DNA of 64,000 bases from Parapedobacter luteus (GTDB lineage Bacteria > Bacteroidota > Bacteroidia > Sphingobacteriales > Sphingobacteriaceae). The position numbers and the translations under genes are program-made. The stretch is from contig NZ_FUYS01000007.1 of assembly GCF_900168055.1 (NCBI RefSeq), forward strand, positions 62,001-126,000. The letters are read 5' to 3'. Each line of letters opens with the position of its first letter. Position 1 is the first letter of the stretch. This document shows, one piece after another, positions 45,555-54,851 of this stretch. The notes under the pieces are model-generated. The model saw nothing but the letters and a program-made list of their open reading frames with translations, did no database searches and was not told where the DNA came from.

Positions 45555-46011
45555 CGCAATGACGCGTATTTTTTGCGGTAAAACGTTCGCCGAGAAAGAC
45601 ATGGCCTAAATGCCCGCCGCAGTTTGCGCATATGATCTCCGTGCGCCTTCCGTCTGCATCAGGTAGGCGTTTTACGGCACCCTCGATTTCATCATCGAAA
45701 CTCGGCCAACCGCAATGCGATTCAAATTTGTCCGCCGACCGGTACAAGGGGGCATCACAGCGTTTGCATGCGTAAATTCCCTCGGCTTTGTTGTGCAGCA
45801 ACTCTCCGGTAAACGGCCGTTCGGTACCTTTGTGGATGATGACATATTCTTCCTCAGGCGTCAGTTCGTTATATTTCGCGGTATCCATTTTATTTTTAAT
45901 TGAAGTATCCTTGGATTGATTGGACCGGTGCTCGATATCCCGTTGCGCAACGGTTTGCCCACATGCAATATAAAAGAACGAAGATGTCAAAACAAGCCAA
46001 ATATAGCGCAT
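45511..46011 (-). CDS. msrB: Lipoprotein peptide-methionine (R)-S-oxide reductase
   Basis: A 166-residue MsrB. The catalytic Cys lies in '[13 protein letters not shown]', and two CxxC pairs ('ACKRCDAP', '[12 protein letters not shown]') bind structural zinc. The N-terminus has a signal peptide with lipobox 'FYIAC' (Cys17), so the enzyme is predicted to be lipid-anchored outside the cytoplasm, where it could repair oxidised envelope proteins. A GTG at 46023 is in frame, but the ATG at 46011 begins the signal peptide directly. Confidence 0.92.
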   Translation of the reverse strand: MRYIWLVLTSSFFYIACGQTVAQRDIEHRSNQSKDTSIKNKMDTAKYNELTPEEEYVIIHKGTERPFTGELLHNKAEGIYACKRCDAPLYRSADKFESHCGWPSFDDEIEGAVKRLPDADGRRTEIICANCGGHLGHVFLGERFTAKNTRHCVNSLSMKFVPAKTP

Positions 46012-46421
46012 CACGTCATTCACTTTCTTGGGATAATTAACTTATCCACCCATGCGAATATACATAATATATAACAAAAGGTTTTCATAATCGTTTGTTA
46101 AATTTCCAACGCCATATCGCCAGCAAGGTGTCCGCCGTACACCCGTAGAAGAGTATAAAAAATTATAATAAAAAAACAAAATTCATAAAATTGTTCTTAT
46201 GCTCAGTAGCTACTCGAAAGTTCTACCAAAATACGCTATATGTCCTTTAATCGCCTATTTTAGGCAATTTAGAACGATTATAAATTATTAAATTCGGTCA
46301 TCCAATTGTCACCGATACGCCAATAAGTTATACTTTTGTGGCATTATTAAGAGGGTGTAGTTCCATTGATTCAGATAACCCAAATTTTTACATTCATCAT
46401 AATCTGTATAAAGTGCTCAAT
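46012..46421 (+). promoter_or_regulatory. Intergenic region and promoter upstream of the ACIII operon
   Basis: About 410 bp, strongly AT-rich, between msrB and actA. The supported element is TTG (46306-46308) with a 22-bp spacer and TACTTTTG (46331-46338), giving a leader of about 77 nt. The remaining bases (46024-46300) show no gene-like frame; no FNR- or oxygen-type site is recognised. Confidence 0.5.
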
Positions 46422-47714
46422 ATGAGAAATATCTCATTAGTTTTTGAAAGAATTGCCAAGCCGATATCCGTTGCGTTGGTGTTGTTGTTTTCGGTTTCGT
46501 CATTGCAGGCTCAGGATGCAAAGGAAGGCGAGACGATTTTCAAGGCCAATTGTTCTTCTTGTCACAAGGTATTTGGTAAGTTTTTGGGCCCAGAGTTGGC
46601 TGGAGTGAATGAGCGGCGTGACGAGGCTTGGTTGTTGAAATGGATCCACAATGCACCTTCGATGATTGCGGCAGGCGATCCCATCGCATTGGAGTTGGAT
46701 GCGCAGTATCCTTCGGCGGCTATGACCGCCTTCCCTCAGCTTTCTGAAGACCAGATAAAGAGTATTCTTGTCTACATTACGTCTGAAGAGGAAAAGAAAG
46801 CGGCTTCCGATGCTGCAGGCGGAGGCGCTTCGGGCGGTGGTGCAGGTGGTGCAGCGGCAAGTGGTGATGCCAGCAGCTTCATGATCATCGGGTTAGTAGC
46901 GGTAGTAATCTTGGCGTTTGTAGTCATTTTAGTCCTCAACAAGGTTATCCGTACACTGGAGCGTGTCATTGCAAGCAATAAAGATTTGATTCCTGAGCCT
47001 GCCTTGGTTGAAGGGCCAAAAACGGATTACGTTGGCAAGCTAAAGAAGCTGGCCAAGAATAAGAAGCTGGTATTTTTTGCCGTACTTATGCTGATTGTTT
47101 TTCTTGGATCCGCTGGCTGGAAAACACTGTGGAACGTCGGTGTACATGAAGGTTACCAGCCGGTACAGCCTATTAAATTTTCGCACCAATTGCATGCAGG
47201 CGTCAACCAGATTGAATGCCAATACTGCCATGGCGGTGCCTATAAATCAAAGAATGCTTCCATTCCATCGGCAAATGTGTGTATGAACTGTCATAAAGCC
47301 ATAACAGCAAGTGACAAATACGATGGTGAGTTGTCTCCGGAAATTGCCAAGATATACCGCGCATTGGATTATAACCCAGAAACGATGGAATATGGCCCCA
47401 ACCAACGTCCCATCGAATGGGTGCGCATCCATAACCTGCCTGATTTTGCTTATTTCAATCACTCGCAACACGTGGTGGTAGCCGGTGTTGAGTGCCAAAC
47501 ATGCCATGGCCCGATTGAAACGATGGAGGAGGTATACCAATATTCTCCACTTACCATGAAGTGGTGTGTGAATTGTCACCAAGAGACTGAAGTTAATCAT
47601 GAAGGCAACGCCTACTATGATCAGTTGATTGCCGCACATGAAAAATTGAAAAAAGGTGAAAAGGTGACTGCAGCAATGCTGGGCGGCTTGGAATGTGGCA
47701 AATGCCATTATTAA
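46422..47714 (+). CDS. actA: Alternative complex III multiheme cytochrome c subunit ActA
   Basis: A 430-residue membrane-anchored cytochrome. A signal peptide is followed by a monoheme cytochrome c domain (CSSCH at Cys44, Met101 a likely ligand), a Gly/Ala-rich linker (132-152), a hydrophobic segment (153-172), a second hydrophobic segment (215-232), and five more CxxCH sites at Cys266, 287, 358, 382 and 425. ActA passes electrons from ActB to cytochrome c or the oxidase. The ATG at 46422 gives the natural signal peptide; a GTG at 46338 lies within the promoter. The total of six sites exceeds the pentaheme description of the family. Confidence 0.93.
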   Translation: MRNISLVFERIAKPISVALVLLFSVSSLQAQDAKEGETIFKANCSSCHKVFGKFLGPELAGVNERRDEAWLLKWIHNAPSMIAAGDPIALELDAQYPSAAMTAFPQLSEDQIKSILVYITSEEEKKAASDAAGGGASGGGAGGAAASGDASSFMIIGLVAVVILAFVVILVLNKVIRTLERVIASNKDLIPEPALVEGPKTDYVGKLKKLAKNKKLVFFAVLMLIVFLGSAGWKTLWNVGVHEGYQPVQPIKFSHQLHAGVNQIECQYCHGGAYKSKNASIPSANVCMNCHKAITASDKYDGELSPEIAKIYRALDYNPETMEYGPNQRPIEWVRIHNLPDFAYFNHSQHVVVAGVECQTCHGPIETMEEVYQYSPLTMKWCVNCHQETEVNHEGNAYYDQLIAAHEKLKKGEKVTAAMLGGLECGKCHY

Positions 47715-47759
47715 TAATAGATACATATTTAGACATACGCAATCTTAGATATAGCTTAA

Positions 47760-50700
47760 ATGGATAGCAACAAGAAATATTGGAAAGGTTTGGAAGAATT
47801 GCATCAGACGCCGGCTTTCGTGTCGAAAAGCAAAGGTGAATTTGCCGAACCGGTTCCTGTAGAAGACGTATTGAATGAAGCTGGCTTAAGCACAAAAACT
47901 CCCCGTCGCGATTTTCTGAAGGCATTGGGATTTGGACTGGGGGCCGTTACGTTGGCCGCTTGCGAACGTACACCCGTACATAAAGCCGTTCCCTATCTGA
48001 TAAAACCCGAGGAGATAACCCCCGGAATTCCCAACTTCTATGCTTCCAGCTTCAAGGGGCAGAGCGTGTTGGTAAGGACGCGGGAAGGACGGCCTATCTT
48101 ACTCGAAGCGAACCCCGCAGCAGTTGGACTCAACTGCGGCACGGATGCTTCGGCACAGGCTTCGGTATTGGATTTATATGATATGTCCAAGCTAAAAGGG
48201 CCTAAGTTCAATGGAGCAGATATTTCTTGGGACGAATTGGATACCCATGTAGTTACGGCATTGGATGCTGCCAGTGCAGCCGGTAAGCAAATTCGTATCA
48301 TATCATCAACAATAAATAGCCCGTCAACCCTGGCAACGGTGGCTCGGTTTACCGACAGGTATCCCACCGCCCGGTTAGTGGAAGTGGATGCTGTATCGTA
48401 TAGTGGTATTATAAAAGCCAATCAACGTAGTTTTGGAAAGGCTGTGGTGCCTCATTACCGCTTTGACAATGCAGATGTGATTGTGAGTGTGGCTGCTGAT
48501 TTTCTCGGTACTTGGTTAAGTGGGGAAGAACATACGCAACAATATGTTTCCAACCGGGATTACAAGAGTTTGCAAAACGGCAGAATGTCCCGCCATATTC
48601 AGTTTGAAGGCGGTATGAGTCTTACCGGTACCAATGCAGACGTGCGTGTCGCTATCAAGCCTTCAGAGGAAGGCCCCTTGCTGATCGCACTTTATAACGT
48701 CATTACCGGTGGCAATTTACCGGGTGCGTTGAGCACAAACCAAAAGGCCCAAACGGCATTAAAACTGGTGGCCCAAGAGCTTCTGCAGGCACGCGGCCGC
48801 GCCGTCGTGGTTGCAGGATCAAACGACGTAGCAATACAAACGCTGACCAATGCCATCAACGTGGCGTTGCAAAGTTATGGCAGCACGATTGATCTTGATA
48901 ACCCGTCCTATCAGTATAAGGGCGATGATGAGGCTTTTGCCGCATTTTTGGCCGAAGCAAATCGGGGTGACGTGGATGTGGTGTTCTTTTTAGATAGTAA
49001 TCCGTTATACGATTATCCGAATGCCGGTGCCGTAAAGGAAGCGCTTGCCAAGATTAAATTCAAATTGTCGTTTGCCGACCGCGAAGATGAAACAGCTTCC
49101 GAATCGGATGCCATTGCACCAAACCATAATTTCTTGGAGTCTTGGGGCGATGCAAACCCACGCGGCGGTTATTATACGATCGTGCAGCCTACGATCAATC
49201 CGGTATACAACACACGCCAAGCCGAACAAAGCCTCTTACTATGGGCAGGCGAAAAGACTGAATATTATACCTTTGTCAGGAACAATTGGGAGCAGAATAT
49301 CTTAGCGGGCAGCAGTAAGTCTTGGAAAGACGTTTTGCAGACTGGTTTTGAGCATAAAGGTGACCAGCCTGCATCGACTTACAACGTCGATACGGCATCA
49401 CTTGCCGCGGTGGCTAATACCATCGCGACCAACAGTAAAGCGTTAGCAAAAGATATAGAAGTACAATTATATCAAAGCGTTGCGCTTAAAGACGGTAAAC
49501 AGGCAAATAACGCCTACCTGCAGGAATTGCCCGATCCGGTATCCAAAGTGACGTGGGACAACTATGCCGCCATCAATCCTAAATTCGCCGAATCATTAGG
49601 ATTGGGCGAAAACAGCTTGGTGACCGTAGAAGGAGAAAACGGTTATAAGGTGACATTGCCCGTGCTGATGCAACCTGGTCAGGCAATGGGTACCGTTTCC
49701 ATCGCTGTGGGGTATGGGCGCACCAAAGCCGGTAAAGCAGGAAATAATGTAGGGCAAAATGCCTATCCTTTTGCGAAGCTGGTAAATGGTACGCTGCATT
49801 TTAACACAACAGCTAAGCTGACCAAAGCCCGCGGAACCTATGAATTAGCTCAGACGCAGACGCATCACACGATTGAGGGCCGGAACGTTATCCGGGAAAC
49901 CACCTTCACTCAGTACAAGGAAAATCCAGGCCATAATGCCGGAAGATGGACGGATAAGCACAAGACCTATGATTTGTGGGATAAATACGAACAGCCCGGT
50001 CATAAATGGGTGATGGCTATCGACCTCAACGCATGTACAGGGTGCGGTTCGTGTATAGTCGCTTGTAATATCGAAAACAATATCCCGGTAGTAGGGCGCG
50101 ATGAAGTGCGCCGCCGCCGCGAAATGCACTGGTTGCGTATAGACCGCTACTACGCTATCGAGCAGGATGGTAAGTCGTATACCAAGGAGGATGATATCCG
50201 CGATTTGGATGACATGGAAAATGTGTCGGTGGTGCACCAACCGATGATGTGCCAGCACTGTGAACACGCTCCTTGTGAGACGGTCTGCCCGGTAATTGCC
50301 ACCATGCACTCTTCAGAGGGGTTAAACCACATGGCATACAACCGTTGTTTCGGTACGCGTTACTGCGCAAACAACTGCCCGTACAAAGTACGCCGTTTCA
50401 ACTGGTTTAACTACTGGAACGATTCTCGGTTTGACAATTACCTGAATAATGAGTTTACCCAATTGGTGTTGAATCCGGATGTTGTTTCCCGCTCACGTGG
50501 GGTGATGGAAAAATGCTCGATGTGTATCCAGCGTATCCAAGCAGGCAAGCTGAAGGCCAAAATGGAAAAACGGCAGTTGCGGGATGGTGACATCAAGTTG
50601 GCTTGTTCTTCAGCATGTTCAGCAAATGCCATTATTTTCGGTGATGCCAATGATCCCAATTCGGAAGTTTCGAAAGCATTGAGAAACGAGCGGGTTTACT

Positions 50701-50774
50701 ATGTGCTGGAGGAGATCAATGTGCAACCCGGCATCGGCTACATGACGAAGGTAAGAAATACGTATGAGGCTTAA
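47760..50774 (+). CDS. actB: Alternative complex III iron-sulfur subunit ActB
   Basis: A 1004-residue molybdopterin-oxidoreductase-like plus ferredoxin-like fusion. A twin-arginine signal ('PRRDFLKALGFG', Arg49-Arg50) ends at 'LAACE' (Cys68), which could be lipidated. Residues about 80-720 form the Moco-enzyme-like fold, and known ACIII ActB proteins carry no molybdenum there. From about 740 the cluster motifs appear: 'CTGCGSCIVAC', 'CQHCEHAPCETVC', 'CANNCP', 'CSMC' and 'CSSAC', for several FeS clusters. It follows actA by 45 bp. Confidence 0.94.
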   Translation: MDSNKKYWKGLEELHQTPAFVSKSKGEFAEPVPVEDVLNEAGLSTKTPRRDFLKALGFGLGAVTLAACERTPVHKAVPYLIKPEEITPGIPNFYASSFKGQSVLVRTREGRPILLEANPAAVGLNCGTDASAQASVLDLYDMSKLKGPKFNGADISWDELDTHVVTALDAASAAGKQIRIISSTINSPSTLATVARFTDRYPTARLVEVDAVSYSGIIKANQRSFGKAVVPHYRFDNADVIVSVAADFLGTWLSGEEHTQQYVSNRDYKSLQNGRMSRHIQFEGGMSLTGTNADVRVAIKPSEEGPLLIALYNVITGGNLPGALSTNQKAQTALKLVAQELLQARGRAVVVAGSNDVAIQTLTNAINVALQSYGSTIDLDNPSYQYKGDDEAFAAFLAEANRGDVDVVFFLDSNPLYDYPNAGAVKEALAKIKFKLSFADREDETASESDAIAPNHNFLESWGDANPRGGYYTIVQPTINPVYNTRQAEQSLLLWAGEKTEYYTFVRNNWEQNILAGSSKSWKDVLQTGFEHKGDQPASTYNVDTASLAAVANTIATNSKALAKDIEVQLYQSVALKDGKQANNAYLQELPDPVSKVTWDNYAAINPKFAESLGLGENSLVTVEGENGYKVTLPVLMQPGQAMGTVSIAVGYGRTKAGKAGNNVGQNAYPFAKLVNGTLHFNTTAKLTKARGTYELAQTQTHHTIEGRNVIRETTFTQYKENPGHNAGRWTDKHKTYDLWDKYEQPGHKWVMAIDLNACTGCGSCIVACNIENNIPVVGRDEVRRRREMHWLRIDRYYAIEQDGKSYTKEDDIRDLDDMENVSVVHQPMMCQHCEHAPCETVCPVIATMHSSEGLNHMAYNRCFGTRYCANNCPYKVRRFNWFNYWNDSRFDNYLNNEFTQLVLNPDVVSRSRGVMEKCSMCIQRIQAGKLKAKMEKRQLRDGDIKLACSSACSANAIIFGDANDPNSEVSKALRNERVYYVLEEINVQPGIGYMTKVRNTYEA

Positions 50775-50791
50775 TCATTTTGAAACCGGCC

Positions 50792-50824
50792 ATGACAGCG
50801 CCTTTCGCAACAGGCAAGTGTCAT
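50792..50824 (+). repeat. Hairpin in the actB-actC gap
   Basis: ATGACA (50792-50797) pairs with TGTCAT (50819-50824), and inner GCCT/AGGC extends the fold, in a 106-bp gap where most genes of this operon are closely packed. It could be an mRNA processing or attenuation site. No T run follows, so it is not a clear terminator. Confidence 0.35.
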
Positions 50825-50880
50825 AGCAGGTTCCATAAGGCCAAATGAGAAAAGATAATTTACGAATGAAATAATAGACT

Positions 50881-52362
50881 ATGTCATCGCATAACGAATC
50901 AATATTAAGAGAACCATTAGTTACCGGAAAGGATATCACCTATGCAAAGGTGACGGATGATATCTTGCTGCCGGTGGAAAATAAACCCAACAAGGCTTGG
51001 TGGATAGGGTTTATCATGGCCGCATTGGGTGCCTTGCTGTGGGTGGTGAGCGTCGGCTATACGTTTTGGACTGGTATCGGTGCATGGGGATTGAATAAGA
51101 CCGTTGGCTGGGCGTGGGATATCACTGATTTCGTCTGGTGGGTAGGTATCGGTCACGCCGGTACACTTATCTCCGCGGTGTTGTTGTTATTCCGGCAAAA
51201 CTGGCGCAACTCCATCAACCGCTCAGCAGAAGCGATGACAATTTTTGCGGTGATATGTGCCGCTACGTATGTGGTAGCGCACATGGGCCGCCCCTGGCTG
51301 GCATACTGGATTTTTCCGCTACCCAATCAGTTTGGATCGCTTTGGGTAAACTTCAACTCACCATTGGTATGGGATGCGTTCGCAATCTCTACTTATTTCA
51401 CAGTATCCTTGGTGTTTTGGTATTGTGGTCTATTGCCGGATATCGCCTCTGTACGTGACCGTGCTGCGGGCTTAAAAAGGAGGATTTATTCCATCCTGTC
51501 GTTTGGCTGGAATGGCTCTGTAAAGACGTGGCAACGTTTCGAAATCGTATCACTTATACTCGCTGGTATCTCTACCCCGCTGGTACTTTCCGTACATACG
51601 ATAGTTTCCATGGACTTTGCAACCTCAGTCATCCCTGGTTGGCACACGACCATCTTTCCGCCATACTTCGTCGCTGGGGCAATCTTTTCCGGATTTGCCA
51701 TGGTGCAGACCCTGCTGTTGGTGATGCGTAAGGTGCTCAACTTTGAGAACTATATTACGATGTTCCACATCGAGTCGATGAACAAAATCATCATGGTGAC
51801 GGGCTCTATCGTAGGTATCGCTTACCTGACTGAGTTGTTCATCGCATGGTATTCCGGCTCCGAATACGAGATGTATGCATTTGCCAACCGGATTGCGGGG
51901 CCTTATGCGTGGGCTTATTGGGCGATGATGACCTGTAACGTGATTTCGCCGCAACTTTTCTGGTTCAAAAAGATACGGACAAGTATTCCCATTTCCTGGG
52001 TACTTTCCATCGTAGTGAATATCGGAATGTGGTTTGAACGTTTCGTGATTATCGTTACGTCCTTGCACCGCGATTACATTCCTTCAAGTTGGGCGATGTT
52101 TTACCCAACCTGGACGGATGTCGGTGTGTTCGTCGGATCCATAGGTGTATTTTTTACCCTGTTCCTGCTGTTCCTGCGGTTCCTGCCAGGTATTGCTATC
52201 GCGGAGGTGAAATTGCTGTTGAAGAGCGCGAGCTTACAACAGAAGACCAAACTGGTTAAGGAAGGCCACCTCGATCCCGAGCAGGTAGCGTTTTTCAGAG
52301 ATTCACTGTCAAAGTATGATTCAGTCAGTGAAGAAGACATTAAGGAGTTAGAAACCAAGTAG
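50881..52362 (+). CDS. actC: Alternative complex III quinol-binding membrane subunit ActC (NrfD-like)
   Basis: A 493-residue polytopic protein with about 10 transmembrane helices of the NrfD/PsrC type. 'WWVGIGHAGTLISAVLLLFRQNWR' and 'HMGRPWLAYWIFP' are conserved near the quinol site, and 'VSVHTIVSMDFATSVIPGWH' is a typical loop. It oxidises quinol with ActB. It ends 2 bp before actD. Confidence 0.95.
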   Translation: MSSHNESILREPLVTGKDITYAKVTDDILLPVENKPNKAWWIGFIMAALGALLWVVSVGYTFWTGIGAWGLNKTVGWAWDITDFVWWVGIGHAGTLISAVLLLFRQNWRNSINRSAEAMTIFAVICAATYVVAHMGRPWLAYWIFPLPNQFGSLWVNFNSPLVWDAFAISTYFTVSLVFWYCGLLPDIASVRDRAAGLKRRIYSILSFGWNGSVKTWQRFEIVSLILAGISTPLVLSVHTIVSMDFATSVIPGWHTTIFPPYFVAGAIFSGFAMVQTLLLVMRKVLNFENYITMFHIESMNKIIMVTGSIVGIAYLTELFIAWYSGSEYEMYAFANRIAGPYAWAYWAMMTCNVISPQLFWFKKIRTSIPISWVLSIVVNIGMWFERFVIIVTSLHRDYIPSSWAMFYPTWTDVGVFVGSIGVFFTLFLLFLRFLPGIAIAEVKLLLKSASLQQKTKLVKEGHLDPEQVAFFRDSLSKYDSVSEEDIKELETK

Positions 52363-52364
52363 CA

Positions 52365-52901
52365 ATGAGCAATATCAAATATATCATCGGAAGTTTTGCA
52401 GACCCGGACGAGCTGATGGACGGGATTGACAAGCTGCAGGCCAACAACATCAGCATTTACGATTGCTTCACACCGATGCCAATCCATGGCATCGAGGCGA
52501 AGTTGGGCGTGAAGCCATCGCGCCTACCTATCGCGGCATTCTGCTTTGGTTTGTTGGGCGGAACACTGGGTTTCAGTCTGTTATATTACACGATGACCTA
52601 CGATTGGCCCATGAACATCGGTGGCAAGCCTGCTTTACCGTTGCCTGACTTCGTGCCGGTGACGTTTGAGTGCACGATTTTAATTACTGCCTTGGGTATG
52701 GTTGCAACGTTTTTCTACCGAAACCACCTGTTTCCGGGCAGGGCTCCGCGGGTAATGGATTTGCGTGCCACGGATGATCGGTTTATCATTGCTATTGATG
52801 CCAATGATAATGTAGACCATGAAAAGATTGAAGGGCTGTTGAAAGAGGCCGGAGCCGTAGAAGTGAAGTACAATGAACGCAAATATGTTAGCTATGAATA
52901 A
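52365..52901 (+). CDS. actD: Alternative complex III subunit ActD (DUF3341)
   Basis: A 178-residue protein with two transmembrane helices (about 58-78 and 100-120) and a soluble domain at each end. The sequence 'ADPDELMDGIDKLQANNI' at the N-terminus and the 'YDCFTPMPIHGIE' loop are typical of DUF3341. It is thought to be structural. Its stop overlaps the actE start region. Confidence 0.92.
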   Translation: MSNIKYIIGSFADPDELMDGIDKLQANNISIYDCFTPMPIHGIEAKLGVKPSRLPIAAFCFGLLGGTLGFSLLYYTMTYDWPMNIGGKPALPLPDFVPVTFECTILITALGMVATFFYRNHLFPGRAPRVMDLRATDDRFIIAIDANDNVDHEKIEGLLKEAGAVEVKYNERKYVSYE

Positions 52902-53520
52902 GATGAGATTTCTTAGCGCTGTAGGCGCAGCCGTTGCGATTGCGGCTGTGGTAGCTTGTGGTGACAATACCACACGCAGCACGGGCTGGGAATTTTCGCG
53001 AAATATGTACGACCCGTTAGGGTATAATCCTGATCAGCCGAACCCCAACTTTAAGGATGGCAAAACGGCTCAGATTCCGCCGCCGGGTACTACGCCGGTG
53101 GGATTCGAACGGTTCCCTTATTCGGCAAGTACAGAAGATTATGAACGCGCGGGCGCAGAGCTGGTCAACCCCCTCCAACGGACCCAGGAAACGCTCGCTC
53201 AGGGAGAAGCATTGTATCAGGTATATTGCGCGGTTTGCCATGGACCCGAAGGACGTGGCGATGGGCCGATTACGAAGGACAGGAGACTGGAGTCCAAGTC
53301 CGAATCCCGGCAGTTGGAAAACTATCCTCCGCCGCCATCATACGCGAAATCTGATGGAATCAACTCCTCAAGAGGCGGGTTGATGGCAGAATTGACCGAC
53401 GGTAAAATCTATCATACAATCACGTACGGACTGAACATGATGGGATCGCACGCTTCCCAACTGTCCCCCGAAGAGCGTTGGAAGGTAGTTATGTACGTCA
53501 GAGAATTACAGAAAAAATAA
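52894..53520 (+). CDS. actE: Alternative complex III monoheme cytochrome c subunit ActE
   Basis: A lipoprotein cytochrome of about 208 residues with lipobox 'AVVAC' and one heme site, 'CAVCHG', in a class I cytochrome c fold; 'MMGSHASQLSPEERWKVV' supplies the distal Met. ATGs exist at 52873, 52894 and 52903; 52894 overlaps the actD stop and begins a good signal peptide, and 52903 is nearly as good. It delivers electrons to the oxidase. Confidence 0.9.
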   Translation: MNKMRFLSAVGAAVAIAAVVACGDNTTRSTGWEFSRNMYDPLGYNPDQPNPNFKDGKTAQIPPPGTTPVGFERFPYSASTEDYERAGAELVNPLQRTQETLAQGEALYQVYCAVCHGPEGRGDGPITKDRRLESKSESRQLENYPPPPSYAKSDGINSSRGGLMAELTDGKIYHTITYGLNMMGSHASQLSPEERWKVVMYVRELQKK

Positions 53521-53540
53521 TATTATATCAGCTATATTAA

Positions 53541-54776
53541 ATGGGAACTCATAGTCATCATCACGATTATAACTTTAGCGAGCAATTTACGTTTACGGCG
53601 AAGGCGAGGGGACTGAGTTTGGTCGCGCTTGCGGTAGGCATAGTGGCAGTAGCCATTGGCTTGCTCTCCAGTGAACACATCATCGTGGAACGTACATACG
53701 CCAATTTGCTGCTGATGGGGTATTATTTTACGTGTGTATGTGCTGCCGGGGGATTCTTTTTGGCTTTGCAGTTTGTTACGCAGGCCGGATGGTCTTCAGG
53801 CTTGATTCGGATTCCGCAAGCGATGGCCAGCGTGTTACCTATTGCATCCGTTATTCTGTTGATAATCACCGCTACAGGGTTATTTTCGCACAATTTGTAC
53901 CATCACTGGTATGCAGAAGGACTTACAGACCCAGAAAGCCCCAATTATGATGCATTGGTGGCCGGGAAGTCCGCATTTTTGAACGCTCCTGGCTTTTTAC
54001 TACGCCAGGTCGTGTTCATGGGATCCTACAGCATCTGCTCTTGGTTGCTGGCCAAATATTCGTATAACGAAGATTTGCAGGGCGGCCTTAATTCCTATAA
54101 AAAGAGTTTCAAACTTTCGGCGTTGTTTTTAGTGATTTTTGGCTTTACAACACCTATCTGGTCATTTGATACAGTCATGTCACTGGAAGCACACTGGTTT
54201 TCGACCATGTTTGGTTGGTATAATTTTGCCGCCATGTGGGTTAGCGGGTTGTGCGTGATTACCCTGATCTTGATTTTACTTAAAAAATCGGGTTACTTGG
54301 CTTGGGTAAATGAAAACCATCTGCATGATTTGGGTAAGCTGATTTTTGGGTTCTCCATTTTCTGGACTTATGTTTGGTTTGCTCAGTTTATGCTGATTTG
54401 GTATGCCAACATTCCTGAAGAAACCGTGTACTTCTACAAGCGTTGGGAGCCGGAGTACAAGCTATGGTTTTGGGTCAATCTGTTTATCAATTTTGTAGTG
54501 CCGATCTTGGCATTGATGGATAGGGATGCCAAGCGGAAAATGAATATACTGATGATCGTTTGCATCGTGCTGCTGCTGGGCCACTGGCTGGATTACTACA
54601 TCATGATTATGCCCGGTACGGTGGAAGTACACCGTGGTTTCGGATGGATAGAGATCGGAACAGCATTGGGATTTGTGGGGCTATTTTCTTTCTTGGTCTT
54701 AAACAAGTTGAGCCGGCATGCATTAGCGCCAGCCAAGCATCCTTTTTTGGAAGAAAGTTTGCATCACCAGATTTGA
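53541..54776 (+). CDS. actF: Alternative complex III quinol-binding membrane subunit ActF
   Basis: A 411-residue membrane protein with about 10 helices, homologous to ActC, ending the ACIII block. It has a His-rich cytoplasmic N-terminus ('GTHSHHHDYNF'). 'TPIWSFDTVMSLEAHWFSTMFGWYNF' and 'HDLGKLIFGFSIFWTYVWFAQFMLIWYANIPEE'-type strings (split here across positions about 205-300) are family landmarks. It lies 20 bp after actE and 75 bp before the oxidase subunit II gene. Confidence 0.93.
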   Translation: MGTHSHHHDYNFSEQFTFTAKARGLSLVALAVGIVAVAIGLLSSEHIIVERTYANLLLMGYYFTCVCAAGGFFLALQFVTQAGWSSGLIRIPQAMASVLPIASVILLIITATGLFSHNLYHHWYAEGLTDPESPNYDALVAGKSAFLNAPGFLLRQVVFMGSYSICSWLLAKYSYNEDLQGGLNSYKKSFKLSALFLVIFGFTTPIWSFDTVMSLEAHWFSTMFGWYNFAAMWVSGLCVITLILILLKKSGYLAWVNENHLHDLGKLIFGFSIFWTYVWFAQFMLIWYANIPEETVYFYKRWEPEYKLWFWVNLFINFVVPILALMDRDAKRKMNILMIVCIVLLLGHWLDYYIMIMPGTVEVHRGFGWIEIGTALGFVGLFSFLVLNKLSRHALAPAKHPFLEESLHHQI

Positions 54777-54851
54777 TATACGAGATTTGAAGGCTGAATG
54801 GAGCAGGCCGACGTTAAAATATAAGAACACGGACAATCGTTATAAATAGAG

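Noticed and set aside
46338-46421. A GTG start giving ActA 28 extra residues
   Set aside because: It falls on the promoter box TACTTTTG; the ATG at 46422 begins a normal signal peptide.
47760-50774. A working molybdenum oxidoreductase
   Set aside because: The gene is in an actABCDEF context, where the Moco-like fold of ActB is known to lack the cofactor.
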